Shown: positions 8,781-17,568 of the stretch, piece after piece | Layout of the letters: each line of letters starts with the position of its first letter | How positions within the stretch are numbered: the stretch's first letter is position 1 | DNA from: an uncultured Alphaproteobacteria bacterium | Lineage (GTDB): Bacteria > Pseudomonadota > Alphaproteobacteria > Paracaedibacterales > CAIULA01 | Reading direction: 5' to 3' | DNA: 27,184 nt | NCBI GenBank assembly: GCA_903905285.1 | Contig: CAIVFQ010000093.1 | Span: 1 to 27,184, forward strand | The notes under the pieces: generated by a model | Seen by the model: the letters and a program-made list of their open reading frames with translations, nothing else | Told to the model about the DNA's origin: nothing | The model's database searches: none | Made by a program: the position numbers and the translations under genes

Positions 8781-9305
8781 ATGATGCCTGCCCTTTCCAA
8801 CCAACACGCCAGCTCTGATTTAGAAACCTTTTTAAAGGCGATAACATCGTCTTCATCGGTGGAGATTTTTACCGATGGGGCTTGCAGTGGCAACCCAGGT
8901 CCGGGAGGCTGGGGCGCTGTCTTGCGTTGCACAAGCAGCCGTCAAGAATGGGAACACTCAGGGGGCGAAGCTGAAACCACCAACAACCGCATGGAAATGT
9001 TAGCCGCTGTTGAAAGTTTGGCCTGCTTGCCGCCTCAGACCAAGATCATCCTTTACACAGACAGTCAGTATTTAAAAAACGGCATGAATCTTTGGCTTAA
9101 AAATTGGAAAAAGAATGGCTGGAAAACAGCCAATAAAAGTCCCGTTAAGAATCAAGATTTATGGCAACGTCTTGACGACCTCACACAAAAACATTCGATT
9201 GAATGGCGATGGGTGAAAGGGCATAGTGGCCACCCAGAGAATGAACGTGCTGATGCATTAGCCCGCAACGGCATTATTGCCCAGCGTATGGGACTGCCTT
9301 CATGA
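8781..9305 (+). CDS. rnhA: Ribonuclease HI
   Basis: RNase HI cleaves RNA in RNA-DNA hybrids. All catalytic residues are visible: Asp in FTDGACSGN, Glu in TNNRMEM, Asp in YTDSQYL, His in KGHSGH and Asp in ERADALA. The basic handle region [13 protein letters not shown] is also present. The family normally begins a few residues before the first beta-strand; here the first usable ATGs (8781, 8784) leave about 30 extra residues, and a GTG at 8733 would add 16 more. None has a good Shine-Dalgarno, so the start is uncertain. The stop overlaps the tmk start as ATGA, so the two genes are translationally coupled. Confidence 0.93.
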   Translation: MMPALSNQHASSDLETFLKAITSSSSVEIFTDGACSGNPGPGGWGAVLRCTSSRQEWEHSGGEAETTNNRMEMLAAVESLACLPPQTKIILYTDSQYLKNGMNLWLKNWKKNGWKTANKSPVKNQDLWQRLDDLTQKHSIEWRWVKGHSGHPENERADALARNGIIAQRMGLPS

Positions 9306-9946
9306 CACCGGAACAAGGAAAATTTATTACCTTTGAAGGTGGTGAAGGTGCCGGAAAAAGCACCCAGGCAAAATATTTAGCAGAATACCTTGAACAACAA
9401 GGACATAAAGTTATCTTGACCAGGGAACCAGGCGGCAGCCCGGGGGCTGAACTCATTCGCGGCTTGTTGGTAACGGGTGGAGCGGACAAATGGTCAGCAG
9501 AGGCTGAACTTTTATTGATGTACGCTGCCAGGGCCGACCATTGGCAAAAACGAATTCACCCTGCCCTTGAACAAGGATATTGGGTTATTTGTGATCGATT
9601 TGCGGATTCAAGTGTGGCTTATCAGGGGTATGGCCGCGGCATAGACCTCGAATTTCTAACCCTGCTTTACAAAAAAACCGTTGGTGACCGCAAACCTGAC
9701 AGAACGTATATCTTCAATATTGATCCCCATAAAGGTCTGGAGCGCGCCTCTAAACGTTCTGTTGACGGCAATAAAAACGAAGATCGATTCGAAAGTTTCG
9801 ACCTTTCTTTTCATGAACGGGTTCATCAAGGGTTTTTGACTATTGCCCATCAAGACACAGATCGCTGCCTTATTGTTGATGCCAATCAGTCTATGCAACA
9901 AATTCAAGACTTGATCTGTCAGGACATCTTAAATCTTCAAAGCTAA
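9302..9946 (+). CDS. tmk: Thymidylate kinase
   Basis: This enzyme phosphorylates dTMP to dTDP, an essential step in dTTP supply. The P-loop GGEGAGKST lies at residues 13-21, the TREPGGS motif near 40, the DR motif in [13 protein letters not shown] near 98, and a basic LID region around [11 protein letters not shown] near 157. The length of 214 is normal. It overlaps rnhA by four bases (ATGA). Its last 18 bases overlap the 3' end of the oxidoreductase gene on the other strand. The usual alphaproteobacterial downstream partner, holB, is absent here. Confidence 0.96.
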   Translation: MTPEQGKFITFEGGEGAGKSTQAKYLAEYLEQQGHKVILTREPGGSPGAELIRGLLVTGGADKWSAEAELLLMYAARADHWQKRIHPALEQGYWVICDRFADSSVAYQGYGRGIDLEFLTLLYKKTVGDRKPDRTYIFNIDPHKGLERASKRSVDGNKNEDRFESFDLSFHERVHQGFLTIAHQDTDRCLIVDANQSMQQIQDLICQDILNLQS

Positions 9947-10915
9947 AAGATCTGATCCTTCAGCTAATAATTCAGAGGCTTGCGCATTGATTTTGGGGGT
10001 ATGATTTCCTTGCTTAAGACTTTCGATGAAATAATCCAGTTGAAAGTCATAAGTTGAAAAACCATCCCCTTTTGATAAACAAGGTTGGGTGGAAAGATCG
10101 GTCTCTAAAATCCAAGTATCATGGGGATTTTCAAGAACAAAATTTGTTGGATTCAGCCCCGATCTTAGACGCATAAAGCCCCTTTCCCCCTTGACTTCAA
10201 TTTCTGATTCGAAAATATTATCACTATAGTCACAAAGAAATTCAGCGCGTGTTTTACCATCGCTAGTTACAAGGCAACCCTCGCTTTTTAAATCCACACC
10301 GTTAGTTTTTTTGACCACGTTTAAATCTTGAAAGAACAACGGTTTTCCAACAATGCCGGTAATAGCATCCAAGCAATAACACCCCAAATGCATGAAGACC
10401 CCACCTTTTAAAGCAGCATTCAAACGAATATCATTCTCTCGGGTTGGAAAATAATAGCTTAATGACGTTTTAACAAATTCAATATCACCCAAAAATTTTT
10501 GATCTAACAATCCAAAAAAATCTTTTAAGGCCGGATGGTATCTGTAATGCATCGCTTCCATTAACAAAAGATTACGTGTCAAAGCCAGTTTTTTCAAAGA
10601 CTCCGCGTTGCCTTCCACAGTGAAAGCCGGCTTCTCACAAAGAACATGCTTCCCTGCCTGCAAGGCTTTCTCTGTCCAAAAATCGTGAAGGGCATTCGGG
10701 GTTGAAATGTAGATAACATCAATCTTTGGATCATCAAGCAACCCTTGATAGCTTCCATAGGCTATAGGGATATCATGCAATTTTGCATACTCCCTTGCCC
10801 GCTGACTGCTTCGTGAAGCAACCGCCCTTACCTGACAATCTGACCGCTTTTTGACAGGAATCAATAAAGATTGGCGGTTAATTTCTGCGGTAGAAAGAAT
10901 ACCGATGGAAATCAT
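9929..10915 (-). CDS. Gfo/Idh/MocA-type NAD(P)-dependent oxidoreductase
   Basis: Members of this family oxidise or reduce sugars and related polyols using NAD(P). The N-terminal Rossmann domain begins IGILSTAEINRQS, where the usual GxxGxG glycines are partly replaced by STA. The family signature EKP is present (HVLCEKPAF, near residue 90). The C-terminal domain has the conserved GGVFMHLGCYCLDAI segment near 175. I start it at the ATG at 10915 (328 residues) because GCAGGA lies four bases upstream; a TTG four codons earlier is less likely. It resembles the dihydrodiol/xylose dehydrogenase-like branch. The substrate cannot be read from sequence, and there are no sugar genes nearby. Confidence 0.88.
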   Translation of the reverse strand: MISIGILSTAEINRQSLLIPVKKRSDCQVRAVASRSSQRAREYAKLHDIPIAYGSYQGLLDDPKIDVIYISTPNALHDFWTEKALQAGKHVLCEKPAFTVEGNAESLKKLALTRNLLLMEAMHYRYHPALKDFFGLLDQKFLGDIEFVKTSLSYYFPTRENDIRLNAALKGGVFMHLGCYCLDAITGIVGKPLFFQDLNVVKKTNGVDLKSEGCLVTSDGKTRAEFLCDYSDNIFESEIEVKGERGFMRLRSGLNPTNFVLENPHDTWILETDLSTQPCLSKGDGFSTYDFQLDYFIESLKQGNHTPKINAQASELLAEGSDLLALKI

Positions 10916-11046
10916 AACATCCTGCAATTCAAAATATTAAAAAACACAATACATAAATATTTAGAAAAATCCAAACATTTATTAATAAATATTTAACCAT
11001 TCCAAACTATCTGTTCGTTGTATACCCAATGGATTTCGGAACATGA

Positions 11047-11120
11047 ATTCGAAAATAAGAACCGAGCTTCCAGAGTTGCACAGACAGACATAGGGACGCG
11101 CAGTGCCATAATTTTCGAAT
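11047..11120. promoter_or_regulatory. Paired inverted 10-mers upstream of the protease gene
   Basis: ATTCGAAAAT at 11047-11056 and its exact reverse complement at 11111-11120 flank 54 bases, with centres 64 bases apart (about six helical turns). Each contains the palindromic core TTCGAA. They lie 52 to 125 bases before the protease ATG and could be paired binding sites of one regulator. No regulator is identified. Confidence 0.3.
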
Positions 11121-11171
11121 CCAGATTTTGAAAGACTAAGAGTATATCAACCTTATGAGGAGGAATATCTA

Positions 11172-12140
11172 ATGAACACCCAAAAACCATGGGCCGTCTT
11201 TTTTCTCACTTGCACTATCAACCTAACAACTTATGCAGCCGATATACTACCCGATACAGTCGTCGTTCCCGGAACGTTGCCTTCAATCCTATCACAAACA
11301 TGTAACGATTGTGGTCTCCACGCTGCCGTATCGTCGATCGAATATTTGACAACCCCAGAACACCCTCAAGATCAGTCTCCTTTCTTACCGATGAAACCAT
11401 CACGCAGCTTCCTTTATACAGTTGCCTTGGACCACGATTTTGGAACACTGGAAATGTGGAAAAACCGTGACTACAGTGTTTTGAAATCAGACTGTGGCGT
11501 TTCCATAGTTAGTGGATTGATGATGATAAGCCTCTATGGATGCCCGCCTGAGCAAGATGTTGTCCTGAAAGATGGCCGCAAAATTCCCGGCTGGCCATAT
11601 GAAACTCTTGGCCAACCCGTGCCGCCAGCAATTTTCCGTCTTGGCTTAGACAAGAGTTTTGATGGTATTCCAGAGGCGCTTAAATCATCACTGTTAGAGG
11701 ACTCAGTTGTTCGAAAAAAAGATCTCTACGACGAGGAAAATCCTTATTCTAGAATTAGAGAGCACCTTTTTTATAAAATGATTGAACGTCCCAAAGAGTT
11801 TACGGCTGGCTTTTACACACAAGTGACAGAACAACTACGACAAGGTCATCCAATTGTTATCGGTATCAGCGCTACTAAAGATTTTATGGATGCGCGTGGA
11901 ACAAGTGTTATCCAAGGTCGCGGCGCCCTAGCCGGTGATATGCATGTTGTCTTGTTATTAGGAATAGGAACCTATCACGGTCAAAAAGATTGCTTTTACA
12001 TTCAAAACTCATGGGGAACATCATGGGGCGATGGTGGCAGAGGATGCCTAAGCCAGGCATATTTTGAAAAGCATTTCTATGGCGGATACGCTGTATCTCT
12101 GCCAGGATTTTTTGAAAAAGAAGCGGCCTTAGGAGGATAA
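11172..12140 (+). CDS. Exported papain-like (C1) cysteine protease
   Basis: The N-terminal signal peptide (to about residue 22, cleavage after TYA) predicts export. The papain-fold triad is readable: Cys47 in QTCNDCGLHAA, His258 in DMHVVLLLGIG and Asn279 in IQNSWGTSWGDGG. The Cys-site sequence is divergent: the usual CGSCWAF becomes CNDCGLHA, with one residue fewer after the oxyanion Gln42 and Gly in place of Trp. There is no obvious inhibitory propeptide between the signal peptide and the active site. A near-perfect Shine-Dalgarno (GAGGAGGA) precedes the ATG. At 322 residues it has insertions compared with a bare catalytic domain. A role in digesting host or environmental protein is inference. 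Confidence 0.85.
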   Translation: MNTQKPWAVFFLTCTINLTTYAADILPDTVVVPGTLPSILSQTCNDCGLHAAVSSIEYLTTPEHPQDQSPFLPMKPSRSFLYTVALDHDFGTLEMWKNRDYSVLKSDCGVSIVSGLMMISLYGCPPEQDVVLKDGRKIPGWPYETLGQPVPPAIFRLGLDKSFDGIPEALKSSLLEDSVVRKKDLYDEENPYSRIREHLFYKMIERPKEFTAGFYTQVTEQLRQGHPIVIGISATKDFMDARGTSVIQGRGALAGDMHVVLLLGIGTYHGQKDCFYIQNSWGTSWGDGGRGCLSQAYFEKHFYGGYAVSLPGFFEKEAALGG

Positions 12141-12150
12141 GGGAAAGAAC

Positions 12151-12190
12151 AAAAAAAATCGCCGCGAAGAAACAAAGTCTTTGCGGCGAT
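12151..12190 (-). terminator. Rho-independent terminator of hppA
   Basis: A 13-bp stem (ATCGCCGCGAAGA against TCTTTGCGGCGAT, one G-U pair) with a seven-base loop is followed, reading the minus strand, by eight T residues. It lies 30 bases past the hppA stop codon. The plus strand lacks a T-run, so it mainly serves the minus strand, although its hairpin also lies 17 bases after the protease stop. Confidence 0.9.
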
Positions 12191-12220
12191 CAAAAATGCC
12201 TCAGATGTTAGAGGCCGTAT

Positions 12221-14296
12221 TTAGTGCGCCAAAATCGCAAGCAGCAACAAGGCAACAATATTGATGATTTTAATCATCGGATTAATAGCTGGGCCGGCGG
12301 TATCTTTATAAGGATCACCAACAGTATCGCCAGTTACAGCGGCTTTGTGAGCCTCTGACCCTTTGCCACCGTGATGGCCGTCCTCAATATACTTTTTAGC
12401 ATTGTCCCAAGCACCACCACCCGATGTCATCGAAATGGCAACGAACAAGCCTGTTACGATGGTTCCCATCAGCATCGCACCTAAGGCTGAAAAGGCAGCT
12501 GCCTGACCAGCAATAGCATTCATGGTGTAATACATAACGATTGGCGCCAAGACAGGTAACATTGAGGGAATGATCATCTCGCGGATGGCTGACTTTGTTA
12601 GCATATCAACAGCTGCACTGTAATCAGGCTTTGCTTCGCCAGACATAATGCCCTTAATTTCGCGGAATTGACGACGAACCTCAACAACCACAGCGGCCCC
12701 TGCCCGTCCAACAGCTTTCATACCCATGGCGGCGAACAAAAATGGTAACAATCCACCGATGAATAATCCGACCAAAACGTAAGGATCTTTCAAACTGAAA
12801 TCAACCTTCAAATTGGGGAAGTAGTGTTTAAGATCTTCGGTGTACGCTGCAAACAAAACCAAAGCTGCAAGGGCTGCCGATCCAATCGCATAGCCTTTTG
12901 TAACGGCTTTCGTTGTATTGCCAACCGCATCCAGGGCATCCGTAATAGTCCGTACAGATTTAGGAAGATTTGCCATTTCAGCAATACCACCAGCATTATC
13001 CGTTACAGGCCCATAGGCATCTAAAGCCACGATCATACCGGCCAAAGCCAACATCGTTGTCGCTGCAATTGATATACCAAACAATCCAGCATTGATATAG
13101 GAGATGAGAATCGCCCCACAAATAACCAAAACCGGCAAGGCTGTCGATTCCATCGATACAGCTAACCCTTGAATAATATTCGTACCATGACCCGTGGTGG
13201 ACGCTTCAGCAACACTTTTAACCGGGCGATAAGCAGTAGAGGTATAATATTCCGTAATCCAAACCAACAATCCTGTAACCCCCAAACCTGTTAAACAACA
13301 CATTTCAAGGTTAAACAAATGAAACTCAGCACCACCTGCAGAAAAAGAGACGCCTTGAAACAGATATTCTGTTGTGACGTAAATTAATCCTGCTGAAAAA
13401 ACGCTGGCAGCACCCAATCCTTTATAAAGAGCCTTCATAACATTGTTAGAGGAATCTAATTTCACAAAAAAGGTTCCTAAGATTGAACCAATAATACAAA
13501 CAGCACTAATCGCTAATGGGTACATCATGAACAATGACTGAAGGGGGCCTGTAAAATAGATAGCGGCTAATAACATGGAGGCAACAATCGTTACCGCATA
13601 CGTTTCAAATAAGTCAGCGGCCATACCAGCACAATCGCCCACGTTGTCACCAACGTTATCAGCAATCACAGCTGGGTTTCTGGGGTCATCCTCTGGAATC
13701 CCAGCTTCAATTTTTCCAACCAAGTCAGCACCAACGTCCGCACCCTTGGTAAAAATACCACCACCCAAACGAGCAAAAATAGAAATGAGCGACGCACCAA
13801 AGCTAAGAGCAACCATGGCTTCCAGCAATTGGCGTTGTTCGATTTGGGCATTTAATAGGTAAAAATAGTAAACGCTAACCCCTAACAAGCCAAGACCAAC
13901 CACCAGCATACCTGTGATAGCACCAGACTGAAAGGCAATGTGTAAAGCATGGGCTAGACCTGTTCGGGCAGCCTCTGCCGTGCGAACGTTCGCGCGAACG
14001 GAAACATTCATGCCGATATAACCAGCAGCGCCTGATAAAACAGCACCAATTATAAAACCCAAAGAAACAAGCGGCGACAAAAAGTGAGCTAACAAACCCG
14101 CAATTAAAACCCCAACGATAGCAATTGTACCGTATTGACGGTTCAGATAGGCCTTCGCCCCCACTTGAATGGCCAGAGCAATTTCCCGCATTTCTGGTGT
14201 GCCTGTTGGTGCTGCAAACACCTGCCGGCTGGCATAGATTGCATAAAGGATGGCAAAAACAGCGCAGCCAACCACAAGATATGACATCATTTCCAT
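12221..14296 (-). CDS. hppA: Membrane proton-pumping pyrophosphatase, K+-independent type
   Basis: This integral membrane enzyme couples pyrophosphate hydrolysis to proton pumping across the inner membrane, recovering energy from biosynthetic pyrophosphate. It has 691 residues and about 16 hydrophobic spans. The catalytic loop with [18 protein letters not shown] and [18 protein letters not shown] lies near residues 185-225, and the C-terminal loop [19 protein letters not shown] near 655. The subtype motif reads [16 protein letters not shown] near 460. Lys in the first and Thr in the second diagnostic positions is the K+-independent signature (K+-dependent enzymes carry Ala there). The ATG at 14296 follows AGGGAAAG by about six bases. 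It is monocistronic and divergent from the MFS gene. Confidence 0.95.
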   Translation of the reverse strand: MEMMSYLVVGCAVFAILYAIYASRQVFAAPTGTPEMREIALAIQVGAKAYLNRQYGTIAIVGVLIAGLLAHFLSPLVSLGFIIGAVLSGAAGYIGMNVSVRANVRTAEAARTGLAHALHIAFQSGAITGMLVVGLGLLGVSVYYFYLLNAQIEQRQLLEAMVALSFGASLISIFARLGGGIFTKGADVGADLVGKIEAGIPEDDPRNPAVIADNVGDNVGDCAGMAADLFETYAVTIVASMLLAAIYFTGPLQSLFMMYPLAISAVCIIGSILGTFFVKLDSSNNVMKALYKGLGAASVFSAGLIYVTTEYLFQGVSFSAGGAEFHLFNLEMCCLTGLGVTGLLVWITEYYTSTAYRPVKSVAEASTTGHGTNIIQGLAVSMESTALPVLVICGAILISYINAGLFGISIAATTMLALAGMIVALDAYGPVTDNAGGIAEMANLPKSVRTITDALDAVGNTTKAVTKGYAIGSAALAALVLFAAYTEDLKHYFPNLKVDFSLKDPYVLVGLFIGGLLPFLFAAMGMKAVGRAGAAVVVEVRRQFREIKGIMSGEAKPDYSAAVDMLTKSAIREMIIPSMLPVLAPIVMYYTMNAIAGQAAAFSALGAMLMGTIVTGLFVAISMTSGGGAWDNAKKYIEDGHHGGKGSEAHKAAVTGDTVGDPYKDTAGPAINPMIKIINIVALLLLAILAH

Positions 14297-14512
14297 ATAA
14301 ACTTTCCCTACGTTCCCAAATTTAAAGTCATTTAATTTTCCCTTTATAAGGGGTTTTTCACCCGAAATACAGCAAAGTTTATATGCGATGAAAGATTTGC
14401 CTCTGATAAGGTTATTAAAACTATTTAGGAGATTATTAATTTTTAGCTGGATTTAATTGCCCGAACACCTTATTTACTGAGTATCATCCGCGTTACCACC
14501 GAGATTTTTAGC

Positions 14513-15784
14513 ATGCGACAGCCACCTGTTGAACCAACCAACAACACGGCCAAGCCTCTGCAGCCTATTCCCCAAACGGTTTGGACCTTGGGTTGGATGA
14601 TGTTCCTAATCAACTTGTCCTATGTGATGATCTACAGTTTTTCAGGCATTTATTTGAAAACCCTGCTAGGCGTCTCCATGGGCTTAATTGGCCTTTTAGA
14701 AGGTCTTGCCGAAGCATCCTCTTTCTTCATGAAATTAGCATCAGGCATGTTCAGTGATTATTTACGCCGCCGCAAACCTGTGATGATTTTTGGGTATATG
14801 CTGTCGGTCTTTAGTCGTCCTCTTTTAGCCATTTCCGGCTCTTTTGCCCTTGTCCTAACAGCACGTATCATGGAACGATTGGGCAATGGGATTCAAGCCA
14901 CCCCCCGTGATGCCATGGTTGCCGACGTGGCGCCGCCTAAAAGGATTGGGGCTTCTTATGGATTAAAAAGAAGTCTGGCAACAGCAGGGTCGTTTTTTGG
15001 CGGCGTCTGTGGGATTTTAGCGATGATGGCCACGGGTGACGACTATCAAATGGTGTTTTGGATCGCCTCTATCCCCGCGATGATTGCCTTTTCCATTTTA
15101 CTTTTTGTGGTAAAAGAACCCAAAAAGTTTGATCACCCCGCAGTTTCTGCCGAAGCCCCTATGCCCGCCCCCAAGCGCCGGCAACGTATTCAACTCTCGC
15201 AATTCCCCTTACTTGGGCAGTCGTTCTGGCTGTTGATGGCTGTGAACGCCATTTTTATGCTCTCACGCATGGGGGAAACTTTTCTTATTTTGCATGCCCA
15301 CAGTAATTTCGGTTTAAAAATAACCTATGCGCCAGTCATCATGATGATATTTAACGCAGGTTGGTGCTCGGCTTCTTACCCGGTTGGTGTTGTGGCTGAC
15401 CGCATGAATCGCTATTGGTTTTTGGCAATTGGCATCATCTTTATTGTTTTGGCCGATTTGGTTCTCGCCAGTGCCACTTCTTTACCGTTCCTGTTTATAG
15501 GTGTTGCCTTGTGGGGGATACAGTATGGAATTACCCAAAACATTTTCATATCGCTCATTGCTGAAACCGTACCAGAAGACCTAAGAGGTACAGGCTTCGG
15601 TTGTTATTATGTCATTTGCGCCATATCGGCCCTTATTTGCGACACATGCGCCGGAAGTATTGCCCATCATTATGGTGAAGCCAGAGTGTTTATAGCCAGC
15701 GGAATTGTGGCTTTAATGTCTCTTTTGGCCTTAATTTTGATCATGGGATACAAGAAAAGAAGTAATTTCAGTAAATCATATTGA
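14513..15784 (+). CDS. MFS transporter
   Basis: This 423-residue protein shows the 12-helix pattern of the major facilitator superfamily in two halves, joined by a polar, basic and proline-rich cytoplasmic loop near 210-230 (with PKRRQRIQ). The family motif A appears between helices 2 and 3 as GMFSDYLRRRKPVMIFGY, and a weaker copy in the second half as GVVADRMNRYWFLAIG. A motif-B-like RIMERLGNGIQATPRDAMVAD lies near 120. The length and the RxxxATPRDA stretch resemble permeases of the drug or phosphate/sugar-exporter-like groups, but the substrate cannot be assigned. Start ATG at 14513; no strong Shine-Dalgarno. Confidence 0.88.
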   Translation: MRQPPVEPTNNTAKPLQPIPQTVWTLGWMMFLINLSYVMIYSFSGIYLKTLLGVSMGLIGLLEGLAEASSFFMKLASGMFSDYLRRRKPVMIFGYMLSVFSRPLLAISGSFALVLTARIMERLGNGIQATPRDAMVADVAPPKRIGASYGLKRSLATAGSFFGGVCGILAMMATGDDYQMVFWIASIPAMIAFSILLFVVKEPKKFDHPAVSAEAPMPAPKRRQRIQLSQFPLLGQSFWLLMAVNAIFMLSRMGETFLILHAHSNFGLKITYAPVIMMIFNAGWCSASYPVGVVADRMNRYWFLAIGIIFIVLADLVLASATSLPFLFIGVALWGIQYGITQNIFISLIAETVPEDLRGTGFGCYYVICAISALICDTCAGSIAHHYGEARVFIASGIVALMSLLALILIMGYKKRSNFSKSY

Positions 15785-15877
15785 TTCTTGGAGAAACCTG
15801 GACTATTTTCAGCTAGTAAGCTTGGTAAAAAGCTAAGCGATTTAGCAACTATTTTTATGTCAATTAGGAGTCCTTTA

Positions 15878-16114
15878 ATGTTAAAAAAAGTATTATTCGC
15901 AATGTCCGCTGTTCTTGCTCTAACTGTTGCTGCAAGTGCAGCAACAACTGATACAAAAAAAGTTGAAGAGAAGAAAACTACTGAAACTGCAGTAGTAGTA
16001 GCTGCACCTGCAGCAGCTGGCAAAGGCCATGACGACAAAGCAGCAGCAGCACCAAAAGCTGCTGAAGCAGCAGCACCTGCTGCTGGCGAAAAGAAAGAAG
16101 AAGCTAAGAAATAA
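15878..16114 (+). CDS. Small alanine-rich exported protein
   Basis: This 78-residue protein has a clean signal peptide (MLKKVLFAMSAVLALTVAAS, cleavage after ASA near residue 21). Its mature part is almost entirely Ala, Lys, Glu, Pro and Val, with runs of AAAA and a Lys/Glu tail (GEKKEEAKK). It contains one Cys-free, presumably disordered chain. AGGAG lies seven bases before the ATG, and a terminator follows 19 bases after the stop, so it is a self-contained unit that may be well expressed. An upstream TTG-started extension of the frame is unlikely. It could be a periplasmic or surface linker-like protein. I do not recognise a family. Confidence 0.75.
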   Translation: MLKKVLFAMSAVLALTVAASAATTDTKKVEEKKTTETAVVVAAPAAAGKGHDDKAAAAPKAAEAAAPAAGEKKEEAKK

Positions 16115-16133
16115 GCTTTCTTATTTACAACAA

Positions 16134-16158
16134 GGCGGGCAATAGTCCGCCTTTTTTT
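16134..16158 (+). terminator. Rho-independent terminator after the alanine-rich protein
   Basis: The stem GGCGG/CCGCC encloses the eight bases GCAATAGT and is followed by seven T residues. It lies between the small exported protein and radA and separates their transcripts. Confidence 0.85.
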
Positions 16159-16184
16159 ATGCCCAAAATTATCTGAAATGCTCT

Positions 16185-17546
16185 ATGGCTAAATTAAACC
16201 ACCTGTTTGTCTGTCAAGATTGCGGAACGTCCCATTCAAAGTGGAGCGGTCGTTGCGATGATTGTGGCGCCTGGAATCGCCTGGTTGAAGAAACCGTTCG
16301 GTCAAAACCAGGAAGCAAAAAAATACAAACCGAGGCTTTTTTCAGCCCCCTGAGCGCAATCGATGAAGATATCTTGCGTCAGCAAAAACGCCTTGTCAGC
16401 GGCATAGAAGAATTCGACAGGGTTTGTGGCGGTGGACTGGTGCCAGGTTCCGTCATTTTGGTGGGGGGTGATCCAGGTATTGGTAAGTCGACATTGTTAT
16501 TACAGTTGGTGGCCGCTTTATCGGCCGTTGCCAATTGCGCCTATGTCTCTGGGGAAGAAGCCCTAAGCCAATTACGATTAAGGGCCGATCGCTTGCAGGT
16601 TAACAAGGCCGCTGTTCATATGGCAGCCTCAACCCATGTCGGCCATATTATCAATGCCCTAGAACAGTTACCCAATCTAGCCCTGGTGATTGTCGATTCC
16701 ATTCAGACTATGGCTGTTGAAAGTTTAGAATCAGCTGCTGGAACCGTTTCCCAGGTACGGGCAAGCGCTCAAGAATTTATCACCTCTGCCAAGAAAAAAG
16801 GCCACGTCGTTATTTTAGTCGGCCACGTCACAAAAGAAGGTGTCTTGGCTGGGCCGCGTGTTTTAGAACATATGGTTGACGCCGTCCTTTATTTCGAAGG
16901 CGAGAGAAACTATGACTACCGTATTTTACGATCGATTAAGAATCGATTTGGTGCTACCGATGAAATTGGTGTTTTCTCGATGGAAAATCAGGGCCTAACC
17001 GAAGTTAAAAATCCGTCAGCTTTGTTTTTAGCCAATCATCAGCAAGAGGTTAGCGGCACCGCCATTTTTGCCGGGGTGGAAGGAACGCGCCCCCTGTTAT
17101 TAGAGATTCAGGCCTTGGTGGCCCCCTCTTATTTAGCATCGCCCCGACGTACAGCTGTTGGCTGGGATAATAATCGCCTGTCCATGATTTTGGCTGTCTT
17201 AGAAAGTCGATGCGGGATCAGCAGCGCCAACCGTGACATTTATTTGAATGTGGCGGGAGGACTAAAAATCAATGAACCAGCTGCCGATTTAGCTGTTGCT
17301 GCGGCCTTAATCTCGGCCTTAAAAAATCGACCTGTTCCCGTGGGCAGTGTTTACTTTGGTGAAATTGGGTTGGCTGGAGAAGTTCGTAGTGTTAACCATA
17401 CAGAAATTCGCTTGAAAGAAGCCGAGAAACTGGGATTCAGCAATGCCTTTTTTGCCGTTCCCCGTACGCCTAAGAAAAATAAACAAACTTTTGGAGATGC
17501 CTCTATTCAGGTGCATCCCCTGCGATATGTTCTTGAAATGGTTTAA
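16185..17546 (+). CDS. radA: DNA repair protein RadA
   Basis: RadA (Sms) is a RecA-related ATPase that promotes branch migration during recombinational repair. The N-terminal C4 zinc finger uses Cys10, Cys13, Cys24 and Cys27. The Walker A motif GGDPGIGKST begins near residue 95, the Walker B region is LVIVDSIQT near 168, and the RadA-specific KNRFG motif is at about 252. The C-terminal third is the Lon-protease-like domain, with GGLKINEPAADLAVAAAL near 360. The length of 453 is normal. The ATG at 16185 lies just after the terminator of the previous gene and has little Shine-Dalgarno. The next gene starts 22 bases downstream and may share the transcript. Confidence 0.97.
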   Translation: MAKLNHLFVCQDCGTSHSKWSGRCDDCGAWNRLVEETVRSKPGSKKIQTEAFFSPLSAIDEDILRQQKRLVSGIEEFDRVCGGGLVPGSVILVGGDPGIGKSTLLLQLVAALSAVANCAYVSGEEALSQLRLRADRLQVNKAAVHMAASTHVGHIINALEQLPNLALVIVDSIQTMAVESLESAAGTVSQVRASAQEFITSAKKKGHVVILVGHVTKEGVLAGPRVLEHMVDAVLYFEGERNYDYRILRSIKNRFGATDEIGVFSMENQGLTEVKNPSALFLANHQQEVSGTAIFAGVEGTRPLLLEIQALVAPSYLASPRRTAVGWDNNRLSMILAVLESRCGISSANRDIYLNVAGGLKINEPAADLAVAAALISALKNRPVPVGSVYFGEIGLAGEVRSVNHTEIRLKEAEKLGFSNAFFAVPRTPKKNKQTFGDASIQVHPLRYVLEMV

Positions 17547-17568
17547 GTATTTTATAAGAAGAAAATGA

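Noticed and set aside
8573..8932. A 119-codon open frame on the minus strand overlapping the rnhA start
   Set aside because: It overlaps a certain gene, carries no recognisable domain and begins inside the RNase HI active-site coding region.
12824..13862. Several open frames on the strand opposite hppA
   Set aside because: They are antisense shadows of a highly conserved gene with no domain, ribosome-binding site or context.
14340..14357. CCCTT-TAT-AAGGG followed by T residues as a terminator
   Set aside because: The loop would be three bases and the site lies between divergent starts, where no terminator is expected.
15788..15877. A TTG-started extension of the alanine-rich protein
   Set aside because: The ATG at 15878 has a proper Shine-Dalgarno and gives a clean signal peptide; the extension would bury it.
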